From assembly GCF_000220395.1 (NCBI RefSeq), contig NW_004086056.1, positions 186,001-250,000 on the forward strand: a stretch of 64,000 nucleotides of DNA, in the 5' to 3' direction. Origin of the DNA: Ichthyophthirius multifiliis (lineage: Eukaryota > Ciliophora > Oligohymenophorea > Hymenostomatida). Positions 15,001 through 25,800 of this stretch are shown piece after piece. The stretch's first letter is position 1. Every line of letters begins with the position of its first letter. The notes under the pieces are model-generated. The model was not told where the DNA came from, did not search any database, and was given only the letters and a program-made list of their open reading frames with translations. The position numbers and the translations under genes were made by a program.

Positions 15001-18000
15001 TTTTAAAATTAACATTTGTTATGTCATCTTTGCAAAATATCGTTGAACCTACTCCCTTTGCTTTTAATACTACATCAATATCCATTCCATCTTTTATTAC
15101 AAAATGTAGCATATCTTAGAATTTTATAGAATCGTCTGCACAACATATAATTTCTACATCCATACTTTCTTCAGGTTTTAATATACCATATTTTTATATT
15201 GGTTTAAATATTGAAACCTATTTTTTTTTATATTTATATTTTTTAGAATTTTTTTATTTTTACTTTATTTTTTGTAAATGCTCTATAGTCTGCCTCTATT
15301 TTAGAACGATTAGTAATTGTAATTTTCTAAGAATATTCTTGTAAAACTTAAACATTTCCGAAATCTATTTCTCTTAATTATTCACCAACAAGAACTTTAG
15401 GACCAACAGATTAAGCTATAATATTAATAATTTAAGGTAAATTATTATTACTTCCAATAATAACAATCTTTATTTATTTTTGTTTAAAAAATATATATAT
15501 AAAATAAAAAAATACAGCTAAAGGAAGTGTAATATCTCCTAATCTATTAGTAACTAATTTTACTTAAATAGTAAAAACTTCTCCAGGTTTTATAATTCCA
15601 GAAGAAGGTTCTACTTCATAAGAAGCGAGAATTTTACTTTCCACTTTTTATTCTTAAACTTCAAACTTAGCCTACAAATTGGAATTATTAATTAATTAAA
15701 CAACTTAAATATCTCTATGTTTAAGGAATATTTCTCCGAAATCTAATCTATCTTTAGGTTTCAACTCAACTTAAGGAACTTCTGATTCTGCTTTAATAGT
15801 TAGGCATTTCATATCCTAAGCCACCCCTTCAATATCAATAGTAAGAACCATTTCATATTTTTTTGTATATCTAGGTGTAAAGACAATATTTATATCAATT
15901 GTTTCACCTGGTGCTATTGTCCTATTAGCCTTTTCTATATGAAATTCTTTTTCTTTCATTTTTCCATCTCCCGGAATTCTTAAATTATAATCAAAAGGTA
16001 CTGTTGACTTGTTTATTAATTTAAGAGTTTATTCTTAAGGGAAATTAAATGAAACTTTTCCAAAGTCAATTACTTCGCGATCAAACTCAAATTACGGAGC
16101 TCTTATATGCCCTATAAATAGTGCAGAAAGAAAATTTACAGAGCCTTCTAATCTCCAACGAAATGTTTCTTTGAATTCCCCTGGTTTAGAACTTTTAAAT
16201 TAAACACGAATTTCTTGTTTCTCTCCAACTTTTAATGTACCTATAATTTATATATATATTTTTTTTTAATTGAATATAAATTACTCATTTCAGGCATAAA
16301 CTTAAACATTTTACCGAAATGACGTTCATTTGGTAATAACTCATATTTACATTCTATTTCGCCTTCATTTTCTATCATTATAACTACATTAATTACTTCA
16401 TTTACAAAGGGATCGCCTAAGTTTATTTCATTTTAGTTTAAACTCGCTTAAGGTCCTATACCAACCCCTTATAATTATAATGATAATCTATCTTAAATAC
16501 AAGAAATATTACAGTAAGCAGGACACTTATACGTGTGGGAACCTTTAGGCTTGAAAGTTAAAGTTATAGTCATTTCTGAATTAGCCCAAATTTATCCTTG
16601 AATAGGCTCTATTGAAAAAATATCATCTTAAAATAATAATAAATCATCTTCAATAGCCTAATTAATATTTTTTTTAATTAAATGATTATTTTAAAATAAA
16701 AAAATACTTTTCTAATATCTCTATATTTTCGAGCTAACGTTAATTCAGCTTTTTTTTATCTTTTTTAAATAATAGCTTTCTCATCTCTATCTTCTTCATC
16801 ATCTTCTTCTTCGGAATTAATATTGTTTTCAACTTCATAATCTCCATTATTAACTTCATTATTTACAATTTCTTTCAAAAGCATTTTTTCTTCTGCTTCT
16901 TCTTATTAGAGCTATTCTTTTAATCTATTTTTTTTTTCTTATTCTTCTTTTTCTGTTACAAAAGCTCTCCATTCAAAATCAACTTTAACTTCTGATTTAT
17001 TAATAATTTAAACAGTTGCCTAAGACAATAAACCTATATAAGATTCATCCATTTCAACTAAGTTTTTAGATAAATAAACAAGATGATTTTACGCAACTCC
17101 ATAAATAGGAATAAAAGCTTATAAATTATCGTATTTTAAAACTGCTTCACTTTTATAAGGTTTGGTTTCTTTAGGAAAGAATTTCATAACTATTTGTTCA
17201 TTTTTTCCATATTCCAAAACTCCTTCTTTTTTATCAGCTTGGAAATCTTAAGGTAAATTCAAAAACCATTTAGTAGTTTTTTCGCCCAAATTTCTTATTA
17301 TTATTGGTTTTTCAGTTATATATTTAACTGGGCAATTTCCGAAATCCAGTTCATCTGGAAAATCAATCATAGCCCTTTTCCCAATAGCATATATAGGAAC
17401 AATGAATTATTCTCTTTCAGTAACTACAACTAATTCATATTAATAATCTATTTTTGCTTCTGGAGAAAATTTTATTACGAAACAAGCTTCCATCCCTGGA
17501 GCTATTTTATTTCCAACGTATGTTTATTGATCATATTGTTATTGGGCTTTATTTTTAGAATATTAAGAAGATGTATTCTAGGTGACTGGAATTACCTAAA
17601 ATAAACGAGAATCCGGTTATAATATTTTAACTCTTCGGGCTACTTTATCTTTGTTTCTTAAACGAAATATCTTTTCTTTTAATTACAAAGGCTCATAATC
17701 AGTGAATTAGATTAAATGAGGAATCGGCTCAAATAATGGCTCGTCTATTGGAATATCGGTATTTGTATAAATCGAATAATCTGCTAGATTCAAAAATTTC
17801 TTTATTTAAGGCTTCTTGTAAAAATCTTCCAATATGTTTCCGCTTAATAATTTTTGTACTAATTCACTTGGAGTCTGATTTTTTTTTTAAATTAGTTTAA
17901 TATTATATTAATATATATGAATTTTATTAATTTTATGAATTTTTTGCTGTTTTTTATATTTTTACAAGTTTTGCAGGCACTTTTTATGCTGCTTTTGCTA

Positions 18001-18046
18001 AATGTTATATGTTTTATATATTGCCTTTTCCAAATGACTACTACAT
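3002..18046 (-). CDS. HYDIN: HYDIN, central-pair apparatus protein
   Basis: HYDIN is a giant protein of the C2 projection of the ciliary central pair, built from many ASH/MSP-type immunoglobulin-like repeats. The start is the ATG at 18046 (MQQSFGKGNIQNIQHLAK). A first intron at 17965-17875 joins AKL to TPSELVQKLL, matching the family's N-terminal TPS motif. ASH-like repeats with recurrent 'FG.V', 'F.P', 'N.S' patterns fill most of the gene. A P-loop GHTSCGKT (12112-12135) lies in the adenylate-kinase-like insert typical of HYDIN, and a Lys/Glu coiled coil precedes it. The C-terminus aligns with the end of animal HYDIN: PKGPYKIGGAK, then after two introns (about 3229-3181 and 3092-3044) YPPWVFYLQGE and a tandem TGATGA. 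The protein is about 4,700 residues, close to the family's usual 5,000. A Gln/Asn-rich linker lies at about 11420-11620. No disruption was seen, but internal introns were not all placed. Confidence 0.95.
11650..12330 (-). other. HYDIN adenylate-kinase-like P-loop insert
   Basis: Within HYDIN, IIVLGHTSCGKTQSVKFIA contains a complete Walker A motif (Gly-x4-Gly-Lys-Thr). It is followed by FDLDECIKFCIQ and a Lys/Glu-rich helix, then AGIIFDGLQTKYSSS, which resembles the substrate-binding part of nucleoside monophosphate kinases. Known HYDIN proteins carry an adenylate-kinase-like domain here. The intact Gly-Lys-Thr suggests nucleotide binding is kept. Catalytic activity cannot be judged from the sequence. 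Confidence 0.8.
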
Positions 18047-18675
18047 TTTTTTTTTTCTTTTTTTTAATTTTTTTTTAAAATAAATTAATTTTTTAAAAAA
18101 TTACATGATAAAAATTATTTATTTTATTTTTATTTACTTATATATAAAAATAAATTTTTTAAAATATTAAAAATGCAACTAATATTTTCTTTTAATACAT
18201 ATTAAATTTTAAAATATTTATTTTGAAAATTTAATCTAAATCTCTAAATTTATAAAAAATTGAAAACAATATCAAAATATTTTATTATTTAAATTTTTTT
18301 TCATTTAATACAAATTAAAATAAATAATTTAAATTATTTTATTTAAAGATTTTATATAAAATTTCCTTAATTCCAAAATTATGATAATTAAATAAATAAT
18401 GTTTTATTTTAGATTTTAATATACAAATATTAAAGATTTTTTTCGAGATAAATTTATAAATAGTCATAAACTATTTTTATATATATAAATTAATTTCAAA
18501 ATAAATTTTTGTGTCTATTTAATTATTATTACAAATTCAAAAAAATATGAAAAAAAATGTCAAATATTATGTACGAAAGTAATTATAGATTTTATTTTTA
18601 TATAAATCATATTGATAATACATTTGCAACATAAAGAAACATTATTTTATATAATTTAAATATTAAATATATCTT
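18047..18675. other. Intergenic, A/T-rich
   Basis: Spacer between mago nashi and the HYDIN start. It is almost pure A/T with no codon structure on either strand. It should contain the HYDIN promoter, but no recognisable element was found. Confidence 0.6.
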
Positions 18676-19407
18676 TCAAACTGGTTTTATCTATATAATA
18701 AAATTAAATTATATATATACTTATTATAAAAAATGAATATTTACTCTAAAATGTAAACTTACAAGCGAAAAAACCAATTATTTTAAATCCTTTTTTAATA
18801 AAAAAATAATAAAATTAAATACAAGAGTATACTATTTACCTAAACTAAATAAAAAAATACACTCAAACCATCTGCATCTTTAGTTTCTTTAATATCTATT
18901 AATGATCCTATTTTAGATGTCTATTATAATATTATTAGAATAAAAATAAATTATTATTTAAATTACTGAAAAGCTTATATGGACTTTTCCTAACTTAATT
19001 TCTAATTCTTATCTTCCAATCTTATCTGGACGAGGCCAATCTTTATCATCTTCTCTGTATATAATTAAGATTATTATTTTAAATAAAAAGCTATCAAAAT
19101 ATATATTATTGATACTTTAATATTTAACTTTCATCAATTATTTTTTTGATTTATTTTATTACAATATCATTAATAAAAACTTCTTTTCTTATTAATTTAT
19201 CACTTCTGTAATTTGAATTATTTGCATATCTAAGTCTTCCATCTTTTCTGATTTCAAATTCTAAAAATTCATGTCCATATTATCCTTTATGTCCAACACT
19301 TGTTTTTTTTTTTTTAATTTATTATTATTATTTAATTATCTTAGTTTATTTTTAATTTCTAAATTTTAAATTTACTAATAACGAACGTATAAATCTTCTG
19401 ATTCCAT
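18676..19407 (-). CDS. MAGOH: Mago nashi, exon junction complex core
   Basis: Mago forms a heterodimer with Y14/RBM8A in the exon junction complex and acts in mRNA surveillance and localisation. The start is the ATG at 19407: [10 protein letters not shown], then intron 19375-19299, then [20 protein letters not shown] and [20 protein letters not shown], almost residue for residue the family sequence. Further introns separate KIIDESQILK from [24 protein letters not shown] from [10 protein letters not shown], and FFYLVQ from [16 protein letters not shown] last short exon gives IKPV and a TGA at 18676. Five introns in a gene of about 145 codons is dense even for this genome. All expected conserved blocks are present, so the gene looks whole. 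Confidence 0.97.
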
Positions 19408-19774
19408 TTTATAATTTTTTTGAATTTTATATATATTTATTTTTCTTTTTATTTAATAAAATATATATAATAATTTAAAATTATTTTATTAAATATATAT
19501 ATATTAAAATATCTTTTAAAAAATAATATTTTAGTATTTATTAATAAAATATAGATAAATTATTTTAAATAAATATTACTTTTTATCATAATTAATATTA
19601 ATTTATTCCTTAAAGACTTAATTAAAAAAAGGGCATAATATATTTTTTATCGTATTTATTATTTTCATTAATTGAGTTTTTTTTTTTATAAAAAAACAAT
19701 AAAATAATATATAACAAAAATATAAGTATTATAAATTTTAATAAAAAAATATTAATTTGTTAAAAAAAAACAAT
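19408..19774. other. Intergenic, A/T-rich
   Basis: Short spacer upstream of mago and downstream of the acyltransferase. It holds only A/T runs and no gene. Confidence 0.6.
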
Positions 19775-21927
19775 TCATTTAATTAACCTATCAAACTCAT
19801 TTAGATTAATAGATTTAATATTCATTTAATCATCGTATTTAATATCTAAAATATTTTAATTTAAATAACATTTATCCTGTTTATATTCTTAATTACAATT
19901 TTTTTTATTTTCCTTAAACCAAATTTAAATTAAATTACAAGCCGGACTTTCAAAAATAACAGAAAATATTAAACCAAAAAAGCAGGTTAAAAAAAGTAGA
20001 AAATAAAATTCAAAAGCATAATTTCCACTCCCACATATTCAGCATCAGATGCACTCCAAACATTCATCTAAATAATAATAAAATGGACTAAATAACCTCC
20101 AAAGGAAATTTTAACAATAAATAATATAATTTTACAGCCGAAAATTTCATTTAAAGTTTCTTATCCTACACCAAATAAAAAAGGAATAACAAAAAGAGTA
20201 ACTCCAAAAACATAAAGTAACCTACTAATACTATACCAAATAGATTATAGCCCTATAGGCCAATTTTCATCTACTTATAAGCTTCTAGGGACAAAAACAA
20301 GAATTAGAATAATAAAAATTCCAAAAAAAGTGAACAAATATTTACTCCATTTTTACTATTCCAAAATATTTTATATATTTACAAAAATTCCTTTTTTATC
20401 TTATTTGAATTCTCTATAGAAAACTCCTAAAATGACCCCAAAAATATATGGAGGATATCTAAACCATGGTTTAGAGTAGTATTTATCAAATTAATTTTCT
20501 AAAAAAAGACTTTATATGCTTATTAAAACTTGCAATTTCCATATAATTGCAAAAATCATTCCCAAAAGTTAAAATAAAGCTAGAGATGAAAACATCAAAA
20601 TTTTTCCTAAAAAAGGTTTTTTTGTATAAATTACTAAAATAAATATTGTAAATACAAACATTTAGATATCATTTGATAAATACCATCCCCAATTAAAACA
20701 TAATTAAGCATTTGGCCACATATTATCTATAAAAAGTAATTTTTACCACCAATAAATATCACAATTTTCTACTTGCTCAATATATTAATCATATACTGGT
20801 CCTTTAGGCATAAAATGACTCGAAATTTGCCAATAAAACATAAATGAAGCAACATAAATGGAATAAATTCTCATTAATCTATTAAAAAAAGCTAAAGAAA
20901 TGTTTTTTAATATATTATTTTAACCAGAAAATTTTTCTATATTTTTTTTATCGCAAAAAATATAAGCAAGAAAAAATCCTCCCATATAAAAAAAAACGTC
21001 TACAGAATATAAGCATGATACTACAATTAAAAAAAAAGTCTTTTTTTATAAAATTTAAATATCCTAAAAATTTTAGAAATAGAAAAAATAATTCAAAAAT
21101 TAATGTCCAAAAACAACTTATATAAATGAAAAAGCCCTTATCATATTAAAAACATTAAAACTATTATCGTTTCTTCCTTCTAAATTTGTTATTTTTTAAA
21201 AATTCTTTTACAAATTAAAACATTAAATCCATTATATTTATTCAAAATTAAATAATGAAATTATCCCTAATATTAAAAATATACTCGTGTATATTATTGC
21301 TAGGATAAATCCAGTTTTCATTTCTTAATTTTTGTTTGGATAATTAGTAAAAAATACTGATTCAGGAGAAATTTTTTCCTTATTGTTAAAAAGATCATTG
21401 TATTCTTTAATAAAATAAGTTTTATTTTATTCTAAAACATCAGCATTACATTATTTATATATGCATATTCCCTTATAAATTTTATATTAATCATTTACTT
21501 TATATACAATTCTAACAAATACGTTAATATTACTATTTAAGCAAGATTAAAAGTCTCCAAAATCGTTCCATTATGTTCCTGAATATAATATAGTTTAAGA
21601 TAAAAAAGGATCAGTGTAATTTTTCTATTAAATTTGAAATTTTATTTAATTTAAATATTAATTACATTTCTAAAAATCGTCGTTTAAAGCATTTTTATAA
21701 TCTTATTTATTTTCTGTTTTGATCATTTCTTATTCATTTTATTTTTTTTGTTCTTTTTCTTAATATTATTATTGTTTTTTTTTATATTATTATTGTTTCT
21801 CTTTCCCTTTTTACTAATTTATTTTCATTTGTTCATATATTTACTATTTTTATTGTACTATTTATTAAAAAATTTTATTACTTTCATCTTCTGACTATTA
21901 AAATTTTTAATTTTTTGATTATTCCAT
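19775..21927 (-). CDS. NRF-6-like membrane acyltransferase (acyltransferase 3 family)
   Basis: The N-terminal part shows an NRF domain: LYSGTQWNDFGDFQSCLNS with paired cysteines, then CIYKQCNADVLE. A first membrane helix (GFILAIIYTSIFLILGII) follows, then the acyltransferase-3 core FNMIRAFSFIQVVFGHQFLN with its conserved His, and many hydrophobic helices up to ACNLIQIWFKEN. Such proteins move acyl groups across or within membranes; the substrate is unknown. The proposed start at 21927 (MEQSKNQKFQQ) gives a Gln/Lys-rich leader of about 80 residues with no signal peptide, unusual for a domain that normally lies in the lumen, so the true 5' end may differ. Near 19989-19995 the frame changes at a run of seven A's (T's in the mRNA) just before the last helix. 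Confidence 0.85.
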
Positions 21928-22244
21928 TTTTATTAAGTCTTTTTATAAAGAAATAATAAAATATAAGAAAAATAAGATGATTGTTTGTGTAATATTCATT
22001 TTTTTCAAATAATAATTTAATATATTGAATTTGAAAATATAATATTTAAAGATTAATATGCGAATTTTATAATATTTAATAAGAATTAAATAATATGAGA
22101 ATTTTTAATATTAAGTATTAATAATAATATTTTTATTTTTCTTAGTAATTTTAATTACTTTTAATCAATAAAAATAATTTTTTATAAAGGATAATTTTTA
22201 TAATTTCTTTTTTATTTATTATAATATTTTTAATTAATAATTTA
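21928..22244. other. Intergenic, A/T-rich
   Basis: Spacer between the acyltransferase start and the noncoding RNA candidate. It is A/T-rich with no coding signal and would include upstream control sequence for both neighbours. Confidence 0.5.
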
Positions 22245-22525
22245 AGTGGCAAAACCCCTCTCTGTATATCCGGTAATGTATAAAAGCAAAAAATGAAATC
22301 AGATTTAAATAAGCTAAGATATAAAAGGTGGGGTCCTGAACCAAGCCCAAAGGGCGTGGTTTTAGCAGTTTCCGCACTCTAGCGAAAAGCGAGCCAAATT
22401 ACCAACGATATTGATCAGTATTGCCTGCATACGATGATCCCAATATGTATATTGATTTATAGTAGATAAATACCTATAAGCGATGACTTCGGTTGTACAA
22501 GAAAAAAAAGAAAAAAGTTTTTTTT
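22245..22525 (+). ncRNA. Structured noncoding RNA candidate, family not identified
   Basis: This is an island of much higher G+C in noncoding sequence. On the plus strand it can form clean hairpins: ACCAAGCCC-AAA-GGGCGUGGU (about 22340-22360), GUAU-UGCCUGC-AUAC flanked by AUC/GAU, CAAUAU/AUAUUG, AUUUAU-AGUAG-AUAAAU, and near the 3' end AUGAC-UUCG-GUUGU, a classic UUCG tetraloop stem. An upstream ACCCC (about 22255) can pair with GGGGU (about 22333). A run of nine or more T's at about 22518 would be a Pol III-type terminator for plus-strand transcription, and TATAAAAG occurs at about 22281. I looked for signatures of SRP RNA, U1-U6, U3, RNase P/MRP, 5S and telomerase RNA and found none convincing. 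Ends are approximate and strand is inferred. Confidence 0.6.
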
Positions 22526-22821
22526 TATATATTAAATAAATGCTTGATTGATTATATTATTATAAAGTAAGTTTTAACTTAAATAAAAAAAAACTTAAAA
22601 ATATAATATAATTAAAATTATATATATAAATTTTTAAAATAAATATTATTATAACATTATTTATTACTTTTTCTTATTCTTTTTTCATAATTCTGTTTTA
22701 AATAAATTAAAGAAAAAAAAAAATATATAAAAAAGATATAAATAATTAATAATGAATAATTAATGAATAATTATTATCAATTAAAAAAAATAAATATTAT
22801 ATTTTTAATTACATAAGCTTA
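22526..22821. other. Intergenic, A/T-rich
   Basis: Spacer between the RNA candidate and the 3' end of the PIKfyve-like gene, made of A/T runs only. Confidence 0.6.
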
Positions 22822-25800
22822 TCAATTTTATACTTTACAAAAATATTTTTTAGTAATTATCTATTGAAACCTTTCTTAATATCCTTTAGGTTCTATAATA
22901 GTTGGATTTTACCTATAATAAATTTTTTTCATTTCCGATTCAGCGATTTTCAAAAGATCATATTGTCTAAAGTAATCAATAATACCAAATTTAATTTTTA
23001 GCTAATCAATAATAATAATTACTAATAAGGAATAATCCACAATTTTTTATTCAGCTAAAAATCCACAATCTTATCTAATAGTTCTATCAAGTTAAATATA
23101 AAAGGAATTTTCTAAAAATAAAGGTTCCGAATTAAAATCAATTTAAAAATTAATATCTAGTCCAACGTCACAATTTTTAAGAAATCTATTAATAGAAGAA
23201 CCTTTTAAATCATAAACTTTACATTTACTTTTATCAATTCCAAAAAAAAGATTTTCCATTACAGCATAATGTTTTTTTGTATTATCTTAAACAACCTCAT
23301 ATAACCCAAATATTTTACATAATAAAGAATTCCTTCTGTGATTTTCCTATTGCGTACATATGTTATTAATATTAAACATATACTCAAAATACTATTTTGC
23401 AAAATTTTGGAACATTTAAAATTCTTTTTCTAATATTTCCTTTATTAAGAAAAGATCGTCATATGTTTTACGAAACTGATTTTAAGTTTAGCCTCCAGAA
23501 AGCTTTACAAAATTTGAACATAGAATAGATAAAATATAATCTTCTAAATTTATTTTATGAATACTTCTTAATTACTAAAATTCGTTTGCAAAAATAATAT
23601 TTACTTTACATATTTTTTGGTTTTCTTTATAGTTTTTATTAGAATTCAATCTTTAATTAAAACTACTATTTATTATTTAATCTTATGAAATAATTTCTTT
23701 TTTTTCAGTTTATTGTTATTCTGTTGTTTATTATGTTTATTCTTATTTTTCTTGTTTTTCCTGTTTTTAATACTTTTCTTATTTATCAATTTCATTTGTT
23801 TATATTAAATTTTACAAAGAATTATAGAAATATTAATCCATTTATTATATGTCTTTATTTTCTTCTATATAATATTCTATATAATCTTCAGATATTTTCT
23901 ATTTTTCTTTTATTAATTATTCTTAACTACAATTTTATACTTAAATAGAATTAATTTATTATTTTCTTTGTTATTCAATAATATTATTATCATTATATTT
24001 TTCTTCTGTATATATTTAATTATCTAAGCTAAATAAAGTATATGAAGATTTCTATTTTTTTTTGTTCTAACAAATAAAATTTTAACTTTTTAAAGAATCT
24101 AATGTATATGATTCTTACATTGATTTAAAATATTAGTTTCTTTTAAAGTTATTAATTTATTCTTATTTTTAGTTAAAAATGTTATCATATTATTATACTA
24201 TGTCTTGTTCTAATTAATTTATTAATTCTATTGTTATTTTATTTTCCACTTTTTACTCTTCCTATTATTTATTTGAATTATCAAAACCTTATCCTTATAT
24301 TTTTTTTTATTATATATATAAATGATATATATTATATTTAAATTTTTTAATACCCTAAACTTTCAAATAATGTAAATGTTTTTATGAATTTAATGCCCAA
24401 GCAATCATCGATAATTAATTATTTTTATATACAGGAATAGTTTACTAATATATTTAGAGTTTTTAGTTAAATTAGTTTATTTATAATAAATATATATTTA
24501 TACATAGATTTATTCTTGATAAGTTAATTTTTCTTTTTCTTTTACATTTAATCTAATATAATTTCCATAATTTTCTTTTTAACTATTTTCTTTTAAATTT
24601 TCATATCTTTTTTAATTATTTTCATTTGTATATATATTATGCATGTGAATATATTTTATTTTACAATCTTTCTTATAATTCATCATAATTATCAGATAAA
24701 TTACTATTTTATTCTTAGATACTTAATGCATCTTCACTATATTAAATATTTTATATAATTATAAATGGTTATATTTAAAAAAAAAAAAATGATAATAATT
24801 ATAACATTAATATATAATAAAATATACCTAACAATTTTTTTACTACAATCACTAACTTTTAACTTGTTTTTCCACATAATATTTATCTAATTTATAAATA
24901 TTTAAACTCTTTATTAAAGAATAAAAATTTTAATAATATCTTTATAGCATAGTATATTGTTTTCATCAATTTAACCAATAATTAAATCAATATCATTTTT
25001 CATAATATTTAAATATTATTAAGTTTCTTCAATAGGTAATGATTATTATTTATTATTTTTATATTTAGAAATATTTTTAATTTCAATTTAAAATAAACAA
25101 CTTTATTCATAAAATTAATTAAGGATTAAGTTTTTATTAAAAATAAAAAATTCTTTATAAAAGTTTTCTTTTACTTTTTTCAAAACTTCTATTTATTAAT
25201 CTTTTTCAACAATTTTTTCTTAATAAGTATTTGTTAATCCTACATAGAATTTTATTTCGACATCTTTTATTTTAAACACTCTGCTTTTTCTTTAATGATC
25301 GCATTTATTATTAATAAAAGATTATTTATTATTACTATTTTCTTTTTCTGATTACATACTAAAAGACTTATTTAATTTCTAGTAAGGATAATTCTAAAAC
25401 ATATGTTATAAAAATCTATTAAATGAATATTCTTCTGAATTTTAAGTAAAAAAATATTCATATTTCCCACATAAATTTTAATTACAAACATCACAATTTA
25501 TATAAGTTTAAATTATATCTTTTAGTTTTTTTTATTTATTATTGTATTTACCAGACTAAACCTCTCTTTCTTCTGCATTTATTTTCTAGCAGATACTTAC
25601 TCTTATATAAGTTTTTGATTATACATATAAAATTATATGATTCTTGACAGGTCTCTTACAATGACAAGCTCCATTCGATTAAGTATAAAGGTTATAAAGA
25701 TACTATGCTAATGTAGTATCCCCGTTTCTATAAAATTCTATTTATTCTAATTGAAATTCGCCACATTACTTAACTATTCCCACTCCAGATTTCGAATTTT

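Noticed and set aside
22245-22525. SRP RNA, U3 snoRNA or telomerase RNA identity for the noncoding island
   Set aside because: Short resemblances were seen (TGATCAGTA as near the 3' end of SRP RNA; GGGATCAT and AAAACCACG on the other strand as in U3), but the defining motifs are absent: no SRP helix-8 loop, no full box C/D set, no CAACCCCAA template.
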